A stretch of DNA of 15,560 nt from CAILHX01 sp036561085 (GCA_036561085.1 DATBPY010000079.1:1-15560), one strand, 5' to 3'. Shown: positions 7,599-14,105, counted from the first letter of the stretch. Notes: generated from the sequence alone by a model not told the origin. A program made the numbers and translations.

Positions 7599-8555
7599 TC
7601 AAAATAATGCCAGCGCTTTCAGCGCTTCACGAAAATGGGCTTCATCAGCAGCGGGCGTAAGAATAAAGCGGGGTAGCCTCAAACCGAAAGCAAGTCCGGT
7701 GGCGTGGGCATCGAGTACCCAGCGCGTTAATTGAGAAAGTTTGTGTTCAGTGTCTTTGCCTGGAGTGATATCCCAATCGAGCCAGGGCGCAAACTGCCCC
7801 TGGCCTTCAAATTCTTTGGTATAGAGTCCTTGTTCTCGTGCTGAAGCTTTCCAGTCTACGCGGCGCATGGAATCGCCCAGCCGGTAGTTACGCAGTCCGG
7901 AAAAATCTTCATCGCCGTGCGTGGTTTGCGACCCTTGTGTATGGAATTGCTGGATCGCAGTGGGGATAGGCAGGCCGGGTGAGGCCGGTTGCGGATAGAT
8001 CAGGCAACGCAGATCGTTTTCCACATAGCCCCAAGTGTGGAACAAGCCTAAAGGAAAACGGGTGAACACGCTTACTTTTTCCATTTCCAACCAGCCGCGT
8101 TTCTTGCTCGGGATGCTTAATATGATCTCGTTCGAACCATGGGCGGAGACGTCACAGTAGGTAGTCGTTTGAGAGGCTGTTTTCAAGCCAATAGCGCTAC
8201 GTTCGCGCCCACTATTGTCCACTAGGATAAGCGAGAAGCGTGCCTCTTCTCCGGCAAACACCGGAGGGGCTTTACTCGCAGAGATATGTAGATGTGCAAG
8301 GTTATGCCAGGTATGCAGCATGGCGACGATGCCTAAGCCCATCAGCCAGAATGCCAATACATAACCCATGTTGAGGCTATAGTTGATGGAGCCGATCAGC
8401 ATGCCGCCTATCATTAGCGCAAACACGAACCCGGTGCGGCTGGGGACTATATATACATGTCTTCTATCGAGGACAGCCATGATGTGACCAGGTTGACCGG
8501 TTTGCGTGCTGCGCAGGAATCTACTCCAGTCAGGCAAACGAATCGCCGATTTCAA
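7599..8555 (-). CDS. DUF58 domain membrane protein (MoxR partner)
   Basis: 318-residue protein with two adjacent N-terminal membrane helices (about residues 42-62 and 64-82) and a cytoplasmic part carrying the DUF58 signature near residues 205-240: GDEDFSGLRNYRLGD followed by RRVDWKASAR and KEFEGQ. DUF58 proteins have a von Willebrand factor A-like fold in their C-terminal half and are found next to MoxR ATPases, where they are thought to act as the effector or adaptor; the biochemical role is not settled. The reading frame begins at TTG 8555, whose last two bases with the next A form the MoxR stop (TTGA overlap). The next ATG would remove 25 residues that resemble the usual N-terminus, so I keep TTG. 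No clear ribosome-binding site is visible, consistent with coupling to MoxR. Confidence 0.9.
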   Translation of the reverse strand: MKSAIRLPDWSRFLRSTQTGQPGHIMAVLDRRHVYIVPSRTGFVFALMIGGMLIGSINYSLNMGYVLAFWLMGLGIVAMLHTWHNLAHLHISASKAPPVFAGEEARFSLILVDNSGRERSAIGLKTASQTTTYCDVSAHGSNEIILSIPSKKRGWLEMEKVSVFTRFPLGLFHTWGYVENDLRCLIYPQPASPGLPIPTAIQQFHTQGSQTTHGDEDFSGLRNYRLGDSMRRVDWKASAREQGLYTKEFEGQGQFAPWLDWDITPGKDTEHKLSQLTRWVLDAHATGLAFGLRLPRFILTPAADEAHFREALKALALF

Positions 8556-9454
8556 GGCACGGCTACTTTCGCTAATAGCTCGGATGTATCTATGTTGCCG
8601 CCATTCGCGTTACGCAACCGATGGTTAGCCACGCTAGGCAGAATCGCCTGCAGGTCCTCGGGGATGGCGTAGTCGCGGCCTTCCAGCAATGCCCATGCTT
8701 GTGCGCATTGTTTGAGTGCCAATCCGGCACGCGGGCTTAACCCGGCCTCGAATTGCGGACTATTACGGCTGAAATCCAGGACCGCTTGCAGGTAATCAAG
8801 CAGCGTGTCGGCGATATGAATGCGCGATGCCTGTTGTTGTAGCTCGATCAAGCCGGCTGCATCGATCACAGGCGAGATATTAACCAGATGGTCGCGTCCG
8901 CTCCCACCGGAAAGCAGAGTGCGTTCCGAGCGGGTATCGGGATAACCGAGTTTGATGCGCATCAGAAAGCGATCCATTTGCGATTCCGGCAGCGGAAAAG
9001 TTCCGATGTGAGTCGCAGGATTTTGCGTGGCGATGACGCAGAAAGGGTCGGGCAGCGGACGCGTTTCGCCATCGATGGTCATCTGCCGCTCTTCCATCAC
9101 TTCCAGCAATGCGCTTTGAGTCTTGGGTGTGGCGCGATTGATTTCGTCAGCCAACAATACGTTGGTGAAAATCGCGCCCGGATGAAACTTGAAACTGGAG
9201 GCATTACGGTCATATACAGACACACCGAGGATGTCGGCAGGCAGCAGGTCGCTGGTGAACTGGACCCGCCGAAAAGCCAACCCCAGAACTTGCGCCAAAG
9301 TATGTGCCAGCGTGGTCTTACCCATGCCCGGCAGATCTTCGATCAGCAAATGGCCGCGTGCCAGGATACAAGCGAGGGAGAGTCTGATCTGTGCTTCTTT
9401 ACCGAGAATGACGGAACTGCTGATAGCGATGATGTCGTTGAGCTGGCGTTGCAT
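8552..9454 (-). CDS. MoxR-family AAA+ ATPase
   Basis: 300-residue single-domain AAA+ protein of the MoxR type, thought to act as a chaperone in maturing protein complexes together with DUF58/VWA partners. Motifs in order: Walker A LPGMGKTT (residues 41-48), Walker B VLLADE (99-104) followed by INRATPKTQSALLEVMEE, sensor 1 VIATQNP (140-146), arginine-finger region ESQMDRF (157-163) and sensor 2 SPRAG (R242). The start ATG has GGA six bases upstream and lies 18 bases after the stop of the NAD(P)HX repair gene. The stop overlaps the DUF58 start, so the two are tightly coupled. The long poly-T seen on the plus strand near 9478-9486 is the lysine/asparagine end of the upstream gene, not a terminator on this strand. 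Confidence 0.93.
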   Translation of the reverse strand: MQRQLNDIIAISSSVILGKEAQIRLSLACILARGHLLIEDLPGMGKTTLAHTLAQVLGLAFRRVQFTSDLLPADILGVSVYDRNASSFKFHPGAIFTNVLLADEINRATPKTQSALLEVMEERQMTIDGETRPLPDPFCVIATQNPATHIGTFPLPESQMDRFLMRIKLGYPDTRSERTLLSGGSGRDHLVNISPVIDAAGLIELQQQASRIHIADTLLDYLQAVLDFSRNSPQFEAGLSPRAGLALKQCAQAWALLEGRDYAIPEDLQAILPSVANHRLRNANGGNIDTSELLAKVAVP

Positions 9455-9472
9455 AGATGTTCCAAAAATATT

Positions 9473-10927
9473 TTAAGGATTTTTTTCATTCAATAGGCTA
9501 CGTACTTCCAGCGCGATCTCCGACGCTTTCAGTCCCACCGGACCGATATCGTCGGCGACCAGATCGTCAGCAGCTTTACCGTGTAGATACACCGCGAGTA
9601 TGGTTGCCTGCTCTATCGATAAGCCCTGCACGATTAGGGCAGCGATGATGCCTGACAATACATCGCCCATGCCCGCGGCACTTAAACCCGGATTGCCGCT
9701 GGCGTTGATATACCAATGTCCGCCCGGGGTGGCAACGATACTGCCTGCCCCTTTCAGCACGACAATAGCATGGTAACGGCTGGCGATAGCAAGCGCGCTG
9801 GCGATACGGTCGGCTTGTATTTGCGCATTGTCGCAACCCAGCAATACCGCAGCTTCGCCGGGGTGCGGAGTAAGCACGGCGTTGCCGCGTTGTATCAATG
9901 TATCTCGCAGAGTTTTGTCGCCGGCCAGCAAATGTAGGGCATCTGCATCCAACACTAACGCGCTGCCGGTCTTTAAGGCGGTGCGTAGCTGATTTGTCGC
10001 TTGTGCACTACGCCCCATGCCGGGGCCGACGATGATGCAATCCAGGCTCTCCGCCAACTCTCCGCTGTGACGGAGCATCAATTCCGGAAAATTGATATCT
10101 ACCAGCGGAGCATCTACTGCCAGAAAGTGGCAATAGACCCGCCCGCTACCCGCTAACAGCGCGGCACGACCCGCTAACAGGGTGGCGCCTACCATGCCTG
10201 TGGCACCGCCTAGCACGGCCACGCTGCCAAAACTGCCTTTGTGTGAATTGCGTTTTCTTGGCGCTAATGCGGCAGGAAGGGTATCTACCAGCCTACCGTA
10301 GGATATTGCCGGTGATGCAACAATGCCCAAGTCTACTGTATGCACAAGCCCGACATGATCGGGACCATCCAACGTGTAGAACCCCGGTTTGCGGGCGATA
10401 AAGCTGATGGTGTGATCGGCCTGAATGGCTGCACCCAGCACAAGTCCGGTATCGGCGCTCAAACCGCTGGGGATATCAATAGCTAGTTTGACGGTGGGTA
10501 AAGCATTGACGGCGTCGATCAACGAACTATATCGTGCATCCAGTTCGCGCTTCAGTCCAATGCCGAATAGCCCGTCTATCGCCAGGCCGAATGACACACC
10601 GGCTGGGATATCATTTATTGCTACACCCCCGCAGTTCAGCCATTCGTCGTATGCTACTCGCGCATCGGACGGCAACTTTGCGGCATCGCCGGTGAATAAA
10701 ACGTGGGTGTTATAGAAGCGGCTTTTCAGGTGGCGCGCTGCCACCAATGCATCACCGCCGTTATTGCCGGGCCCGGCAAGAATCAGGATATCCGAGCGGC
10801 TTTCCTTAACCAGCTCGCAGGCCAGATCCGCTATCGCCAACCCGGCCTGTTCCATCAGACCATGGGTTCCGTGCTGTTGCTCTATGGCGCGGATCTGATC
10901 AACACGGTAAAGAGGTGGGAGATTCAT
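9473..10927 (-). CDS. nnr: Bifunctional NAD(P)HX epimerase / ADP-dependent NAD(P)HX dehydratase
   Basis: Metabolite-repair enzyme that restores hydrated NADH and NADPH: the N-terminal YjeF_N domain interconverts R and S hydrates and the C-terminal ribokinase-like domain dehydrates the S form using ADP. The 484-residue length matches fused YjeF proteins. N-terminal evidence: AGPGNNGGDALVAARHL (about 51-67), AIDGLFGIGL with D118, and DIPSGLSADTG. C-terminal evidence: HKGSFGSVAVLGGATGM (229-245), VGPGMGRS, LDADAL, LTPHPGEAA and NPGLSAAGMGDVLSG with the catalytic Asp422. One small change is A60 where NNGGDG is usual. The ATG at 10927 has no close Shine-Dalgarno of its own; AGGA lies 15 bases away and is better placed for a three-codon mini-ORF whose TGA overlaps this start. 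It leads the MoxR cluster and follows a small exported protein by 24 bases. Confidence 0.93.
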   Translation of the reverse strand: MNLPPLYRVDQIRAIEQQHGTHGLMEQAGLAIADLACELVKESRSDILILAGPGNNGGDALVAARHLKSRFYNTHVLFTGDAAKLPSDARVAYDEWLNCGGVAINDIPAGVSFGLAIDGLFGIGLKRELDARYSSLIDAVNALPTVKLAIDIPSGLSADTGLVLGAAIQADHTISFIARKPGFYTLDGPDHVGLVHTVDLGIVASPAISYGRLVDTLPAALAPRKRNSHKGSFGSVAVLGGATGMVGATLLAGRAALLAGSGRVYCHFLAVDAPLVDINFPELMLRHSGELAESLDCIIVGPGMGRSAQATNQLRTALKTGSALVLDADALHLLAGDKTLRDTLIQRGNAVLTPHPGEAAVLLGCDNAQIQADRIASALAIASRYHAIVVLKGAGSIVATPGGHWYINASGNPGLSAAGMGDVLSGIIAALIVQGLSIEQATILAVYLHGKAADDLVADDIGPVGLKASEIALEVRSLLNEKNP

Positions 10928-10935
10928 CGTTGCAT
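10924..10935 (-). promoter_or_regulatory. Three-codon mini-ORF (Met-Gln-Arg-stop) coupled to nnr
   Basis: ATG CAA CGA TGA on the minus strand, with AGGA (10946-10943) seven bases before its ATG. The TGA overlaps the ATG of nnr as ATGA. The spacing is better for this mini-ORF than for nnr itself, so a terminating ribosome could restart at nnr. It may be coincidence; there is no evidence beyond spacing. Confidence 0.3.
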
Positions 10936-10951
10936 TGTGATGTCCTGCTAT

Positions 10952-11179
10952 TTAGTTCTCGATTTTCCCGGGCGTTTTGCAACGAAAATCCTTGAATGGG
11001 CCGGGTGAGCCGCCGAATTTGCCTGCACCCAATTCCCAGCCTTCGCCGGGCGAGAATTGCGCGCAGACGACAGTGCCGTCTTCCAGGCTGATCCATTTGA
11101 AATAGGGGGCCGGCGCAGCCAGGGCATGAAGCGAGGCTGTCAATACGGCTAACAATACAATGATTTTGAGTTTGGACAT
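10952..11179 (-). CDS. Small exported protein of unknown function
   Basis: 75-residue product not recognised as a named family. It begins with a clear signal peptide (SKLK, then IIVLLAVLTASLHALA, cleavage near residues 21-22), leaving a mature protein of about 54 residues. The mature part has two cysteines (C39 in GTVVCAQ, C67 in DFRCKTP) that could form one disulfide in the periplasm, two aromatic-rich turns (PYFKWIS, GEGWELG) and a glycine-rich middle (GAGKFGGSPGPFKDFRC). The ATG at 11179 has a strong AAGGAG eight bases upstream; a longer frame on the same strand lacks this and is a shadow. It sits 24 bases before nnr on the same strand and may be the first gene of that transcript. Folding help by DsbC-type isomerases is possible but only inference. 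Confidence 0.75.
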   Translation of the reverse strand: MSKLKIIVLLAVLTASLHALAAPAPYFKWISLEDGTVVCAQFSPGEGWELGAGKFGGSPGPFKDFRCKTPGKIEN

Positions 11180-11192
11180 GAGGCACTCCTTT

Positions 11193-11215
11193 GAGAGTCT
11201 TAATTTAGAGAGTCT
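11193..11215. repeat. Tandem 8-bp direct repeat GAGAGTCT with 15-bp period
   Basis: GAGAGTCT occurs at 11193-11200 and again at 11208-11215, separated by TAATTTA. The repeat lies between the candidate -10 and the ribosome-binding site of the small exported protein gene. Tandem half-sites with such spacing can be regulator targets, but no known box is recognised. Confidence 0.5.
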
Positions 11216-11238
11216 ATCACCAGTGCGTAAAGGTTCAA
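11211..11238 (-). promoter_or_regulatory. Candidate promoter of the small exported protein/nnr cluster
   Basis: On the minus strand TTGAAC (plus 11233-11238) is separated by 16 bases from TAGACT (plus 11211-11216); each matches its consensus at 4 of 6 positions. Initiation would be near 11204, about 25 bases before the ATG at 11179. The -35 lies within the stem of the hairpin at the end of the TfoX gene. Weak, pattern-only call. Confidence 0.3.
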
Positions 11239-11251
11239 TGCCTCGAACCTT
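11230..11251 (-). terminator. Possible weak terminator hairpin of the LysR/TfoX transcript
   Basis: A perfect 7-bp stem (AAGGTTC 11230-11236, GAACCTT 11245-11251) with an eight-base loop overlaps the stop codon of the TfoX-N gene. On the minus strand only TTTA follows, so the U tract is poor. It could terminate inefficiently, protect the 3' end, or be incidental. Confidence 0.35.
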
Positions 11252-11621
11252 AATCGCGTTGACGTGCTTTTGGTTTTTTGGCCTTAAGGGCGCTTTGATA
11301 AGCCTTTTTTGCCCAGTTCGCCATTTCCTGCCGGTCTTCGAATACTTCTGCCGGAGCTTCGTAATAACTCATGGCGATCCGTTTGCCCCGAGCTTCATAA
11401 GTGAAAGGAAGCTGCCCTAACCGCTTGAATTCCTCTACGCTATCAGCATCCACTTTAAAATAGAGTTTATCGTCCACGATGATGGCGAATACCAAGTCAT
11501 CACGATAGATGCCGAATCCACCGAACATGGCTTTGGTGATGGTTGGCCCGAACAGCGCCATCTGCTCGCTGACGAATTGAGTGAATTCAGTGCTTTTTGC
11601 GGATTTACGTACAGTCTTCAT
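11250..11621 (-). CDS. TfoX/Sxy N-terminal domain protein
   Basis: 123-residue stand-alone TfoX_N domain. Supporting segments are VSEQMALFGPTITKAMFGGFGIY (about residues 18-40, described here by its key GGFGIY end), DLVFAIIVDDKLYFKVD and PFTYEARGKRIAMSYYEAP, the usual order in this family. TfoX/Sxy is the competence activator of Haemophilus and Vibrio, but that protein has an additional C-terminal domain; lone N-terminal domains like this one are widespread and uncharacterised, so competence should not be assumed. The C-terminus is lysine-rich (KAKKPKARQRD), which may aid nucleic-acid binding. The ATG lies nine bases after the LysR stop and GAGG overlaps that stop, so it is probably co-transcribed with the regulator. 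Confidence 0.8.
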   Translation of the reverse strand: MKTVRKSAKSTEFTQFVSEQMALFGPTITKAMFGGFGIYRDDLVFAIIVDDKLYFKVDADSVEEFKRLGQLPFTYEARGKRIAMSYYEAPAEVFEDRQEMANWAKKAYQSALKAKKPKARQRD

Positions 11622-11630
11622 TTTATAGCC

Positions 11631-12518
11631 TCATTCAATGGCCATCCGTTCCATTTTTTCAATGAACCAACGCATCGCTTTACCCGGTCGTTGAGTACGC
11701 CAAGCCAGATAGAATGGGGCAGAAGGTTTGGGCTCGGCGACTTGTTTGATTACCAGGTGACCGACCTCTGCATGGCGCATCGCCAGCATCTTGGGTAGAT
11801 AGCCCACGCCCAGCCCATGAATCTGGGCATCCAGTTTGGCTTGTATATCGGGTACGGTGAATACATCCTGCCCGATCAGGATGCCGGAGGTGCGCGGAGG
11901 TAAATTACGCGAGCTATCTGCGGCAGCCACGGCCCTATGTTTGAGAATATCTTCAACCTGCAAAGGTTCCGTTGCGTCCGCTAATGGGTGATGTGGAGCG
12001 ACGGCGAACACGAAATCCATCATACCCAGCAAGTGCGTGTTGTAGCCGCCGCCTGATGGACCTTCACCCGGGGTTCCGAACGAGATATCGGCGCGGCCGC
12101 TGACCAGCACGTCCCATGATCCGCCGTAGACTTCGCGCAACAGCTGTACACGCGTGCCGTAGCCTTGTCGGTAGAATTCTTCCACCAATGAATAGAACCG
12201 GCTGATGGAGAACAGGTCGCTGATAGCGATGCGCAATTCAGCTTCGCACCCGGTTGAAACCCGTTTGACGTGTGATTCCAGATCACCGGCTGCTCTTAGT
12301 AGTTGGCGGCCTTCACGCAACAGCTCCTTACCGGCATCGGTGAGTTCGGCACGGTGACCGCTACGATCAAATAGCGCTACGCCAATGTCTTGTTCCAGTT
12401 TTTGTACGCTGTAGGTGATGGCGGATGGAACCCGGAAAAGTTCTTCCGCAGCAGCGGCGAAGCTGCCGCGTCTGTCGATAGCATCCAGGATCTCGATCGC
12501 TTCTAATGATATTTTCAC
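11631..12518 (-). CDS. LysR-family transcriptional regulator (divergent to pirin)
   Basis: 295-residue LysR-type regulator. The winged helix-turn-helix covers about residues 4-62, with the typical RRGSFAAAAEELFRVPSAITYSVQKLEQDIG and LFDRSGHRAELTDAGKELL stretches; the co-inducer domain begins near residue 90 (ELRIAISDLFS) and includes GRADISFGTPGE and a hinge at FVFAVAPHHPLAD. It starts at GTG 12518; no good Shine-Dalgarno is visible. It reads away from the pirin gene, an arrangement like E. coli yhaJ-yhaK (LysR beside pirin), so regulation of the pirin gene is the simplest expectation. A T-N11-A inverted repeat lies 13 bases upstream of its start. The inducer is unknown; a quinone or aromatic compound is a guess from the neighbours. 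Confidence 0.92.
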   Translation of the reverse strand: MKISLEAIEILDAIDRRGSFAAAAEELFRVPSAITYSVQKLEQDIGVALFDRSGHRAELTDAGKELLREGRQLLRAAGDLESHVKRVSTGCEAELRIAISDLFSISRFYSLVEEFYRQGYGTRVQLLREVYGGSWDVLVSGRADISFGTPGEGPSGGGYNTHLLGMMDFVFAVAPHHPLADATEPLQVEDILKHRAVAAADSSRNLPPRTSGILIGQDVFTVPDIQAKLDAQIHGLGVGYLPKMLAMRHAEVGHLVIKQVAEPKPSAPFYLAWRTQRPGKAMRWFIEKMERMAIE

Positions 12519-12530
12519 AATGATTTTTGG

Positions 12531-12545
12531 TTCAAATTTATTGAA
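12531..12545. promoter_or_regulatory. LysR-type operator candidate (TTCAA-N5-TTGAA)
   Basis: TTCAAATTTATTGAA is a perfect 5-bp inverted repeat with a five-base centre and contains the LysR-family T-N11-A core (12532 to 12544). It lies 13 bases upstream of the regulator's start and about 64 bases upstream of the predicted pirin transcription start, the place LysR recognition sites usually occupy. Confidence 0.5.
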
Positions 12546-12566
12546 TGAGTATCACAGAATAATTCG

Positions 12567-12595
12567 CTATCAATTCTCTTTCATAAGCCTATTAT
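12567..12595 (+). promoter_or_regulatory. Candidate pirin-gene promoter
   Basis: TATTAT at 12590-12595 matches the -10 consensus at 5 of 6 positions. Seventeen bases upstream the -35 position reads CTATCA, a poor match, as is common for activator-dependent promoters. Initiation would be near 12602, giving a leader of about 24 bases. Confidence 0.4.
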
Positions 12596-12625
12596 GTGCT
12601 CATTCATTCAGAAAGGCTGAATAAA

Positions 12626-13327
12626 ATGTTAGAGATACGCAAAAGCAAGGATAGAGGGCACCGCGATCATGGTTGGTTGAACACCAGTCATACGTTTTCG
12701 TTCGCGGATTATTATGACCCGGACAATATGGGGTTTTCGGTATTACGGGTGATTAATGACGATATTGTGCATGCAAAGCGCGGTTTCGGCATGCACGGTC
12801 ACAACGACATGGAGATCGTCACCTACGTGTTGCAAGGTGAGTTGCAACACCAGGATAGCCTGGGTAATGGTTCGGTGATCCGTCCCGGCGATGTGCAGCG
12901 CATGAGCGCAGGTACCGGCATACGCCACAGCGAATTCAACCCGTCAGATACTGAAGCGGTGCATCTGCTGCAGATATGGTTATTACCTGCGAAGAATGGG
13001 GTGGCGCCGAGCTATGAGCAAAAAGCATTCAGCGACGATGAAAAACGCGGCAAGTTGCGCTTGATCGCTTCCCCGGACGGTACAGAAGGTTCAGTGACCA
13101 TAGGTCAGGATGTCCGTTTGTACACGGCATTGCTGGATGGTGCGGAACGGACTACTCATACCGTTGCCCAAGGTCGCAAGGCTTATGTGCAAGTGGCAGG
13201 AGGTAGCCTGTCTGTGAATGGCATGGCGCTGACAGCGGGGGATGGCTTGCGCGTTACCGATGCTGCGGAATTGGTTTTCGACTCAGGACAACAGGCAGAG
13301 TTTTTACTGTTTGACCTACCGGCTTGA
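12626..13327 (+). CDS. Pirin-family bicupin (YhhW-like quercetinase)
   Basis: 233-residue pirin with two cupin domains. Residues that bind metal in the N-terminal cupin are all present and at the same numbers as in E. coli YhhW: H57, H59, H101 and E103, within GFGMHGHNDMEI and GTGIRHSEFNP. YhhW cleaves quercetin in vitro, so a dioxygenase-like activity on aromatic or quinone-like compounds is possible; some pirins act instead as redox-sensing regulators. The opening RGHRDHGWLNTSHTFSFADYYDP and the ending FLLFDLPA are typical. I start it at ATG 12626 because GAAAGG lies nine bases upstream; an ATG at 12596 would add ten residues not seen in the family. Its divergence from a LysR gene with an operator-like repeat between them points to substrate-responsive control. 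Confidence 0.92.
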   Translation: MLEIRKSKDRGHRDHGWLNTSHTFSFADYYDPDNMGFSVLRVINDDIVHAKRGFGMHGHNDMEIVTYVLQGELQHQDSLGNGSVIRPGDVQRMSAGTGIRHSEFNPSDTEAVHLLQIWLLPAKNGVAPSYEQKAFSDDEKRGKLRLIASPDGTEGSVTIGQDVRLYTALLDGAERTTHTVAQGRKAYVQVAGGSLSVNGMALTAGDGLRVTDAAELVFDSGQQAEFLLFDLPA

Positions 13328-13328
13328 G

Positions 13329-13353
13329 TGCGAGTCGCAAGATTCGACTTGCA
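13329..13353 (+). terminator. Hairpin directly after the pirin gene, possible weak terminator
   Basis: A nine-pair stem (TGCGAGTCG 13329-13337 with CGACTTGCA 13345-13353, one G-U pair) with a seven-base loop begins two bases after the pirin stop. The bases after it (ATATTCAGT) are not a T run, so it may be a processing or stability hairpin rather than a true terminator. Confidence 0.4.
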
Positions 13354-13376
13354 ATATTCAGTATGTATCGTATTAA
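13349..13376 (+). promoter_or_regulatory. Candidate promoter of the flavodoxin-fold gene
   Basis: TTGCAA (13349-13354), 16-base spacer, TATTAA (13371-13376); each matches at 4 of 6 positions. Initiation near 13383 would leave about 20 bases of leader. A perfect 14-bp palindrome, TTAAATTAATTTAA (13373-13386), overlaps the -10 and start site and could be an operator. Confidence 0.35.
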
Positions 13377-13402
13377 ATTAATTTAACTATATGGGGGGTA
13401 GC

Positions 13403-13978
13403 ATGGCAAAAGTAGCAGTGGTATATCACAGTGGGTACGGGCATACAGCCGAACAGGCCAAGGCGGTGATACGCGGTATCGAGAGCGTGAGCGGTACCAA
13501 TAGCACCTTGATCTCTGTGGATCAGATAGAGCAACATTGGGCAACATTGGAAGCTGCCGATGCGATCATTTTCGGCAGCCCTACTTACATGGGTAGCGCA
13601 TCCGGACCGTTCAAGATGTTTATGGATGCCAGTTCCAAAGTCTGGTTCACGCAGGGCTGGAAGAACAAGATCGCAGCAGGTTTTACCAATTCTGCCAGCC
13701 AAAGCGGCGACAAACTGAATACACTGGTTCAACTGGCGATCTTTGCCGCGCAGCACGGCATGATATGGGTCGGGGTCGATCTGATGCCGGGTAATAACCA
13801 CAGCAAGGGTTCGGTGCATGACCTGAACCGCCTGGGCGGTTTTATGGGTGCTTTGGCACAATCGAATTCAGACGAAGGTCCTGATATGGGCCCCATCGGC
13901 AGCGATCTGAAAACTGCGGAACATCTGGGCGCACGCGTGGCGCAAATCACTAATCAGTTTTTAGCCGGTCGTAAATAA
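13403..13978 (+). CDS. Flavodoxin-fold NAD(P)H:quinone oxidoreductase-like protein (WrbA/FMN reductase superfamily)
   Basis: 191-residue flavodoxin-like protein. The N-terminal strand and phosphate loop VVYHSGYGHTAEQA (about residues 6-19) bind the FMN phosphate, and IIFGSPTYMGSASGPFKMFMD (described by GSPTYMG, residues 58-64) is the second FMN contact. The later AAGFTNSASQSGD and MIWVGVDLMPGNN segments match WrbA-related proteins that reduce quinones by two electrons, but the usual WrbA tail is not exact, so I give no symbol. The ATG at 13403 is preceded by a GGGGGGT run four to nine bases upstream; the in-frame ATG at 13391 sits before that run and would read through it. It follows the pirin gene on the same strand, and both products are compatible with quinone or aromatic stress. 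Confidence 0.85.
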   Translation: MAKVAVVYHSGYGHTAEQAKAVIRGIESVSGTNSTLISVDQIEQHWATLEAADAIIFGSPTYMGSASGPFKMFMDASSKVWFTQGWKNKIAAGFTNSASQSGDKLNTLVQLAIFAAQHGMIWVGVDLMPGNNHSKGSVHDLNRLGGFMGALAQSNSDEGPDMGPIGSDLKTAEHLGARVAQITNQFLAGRK

Positions 13979-14015
13979 GCCGTTTCGATTATCTGTTGCG
14001 ACTACGTGGAATATT

Positions 14016-14083
14016 TGGCGGTCGCATCAGGTAGTGATTACTTGGGTGGCTGTAATCAGAGCGCGAGCGCGATGCGGCAGTCA
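14016..14083 (+). ncRNA. Structured leader (predicted three-way junction) upstream of the yceI-family gene
   Basis: Outer stem: bases 14016-14028 (TGGCGGTCGCATC) can pair with 14071-14083 (GATGCGGCAGTCA), 12 of 13 positions with two wobble pairs and one G-A mismatch. Inside it lie a perfect 7-bp hairpin TGATTAC/GTAATCA (14035-14058, ten-base loop) and a small GCG/CGC hairpin at about 14061-14070. The element ends ten bases before the Shine-Dalgarno AAGGAG at 14094-14099. It has no terminal T run, so it is not an ordinary terminator. No named RNA family is recognised. Confidence 0.4.
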
Positions 14084-14105
14084 CTAAATTTATAAGGAGA
14101 AGATG

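Noticed and set aside
9471..9486. T-rich run near the nnr/MoxR junction as a terminator
   Set aside because: No preceding stem on the plus strand, and on the minus strand it is an A run within the end of the nnr coding sequence.
8888..9496. 202-residue plus-strand frame opposite the MoxR gene
   Set aside because: Mirrors the Walker and sensor regions of the ATPase; no start signal and no family features.
10899..11186. Longer 95-residue frame overlapping the small exported protein
   Set aside because: The alternative frame lacks a ribosome-binding site and signal peptide; the 75-residue frame has both.
13373..13861. 162-residue minus-strand frame opposite the flavodoxin-fold gene
   Set aside because: Covers promoter and coding sequence of a well-supported gene; Cys/His-rich look comes from reverse-complement codon use.
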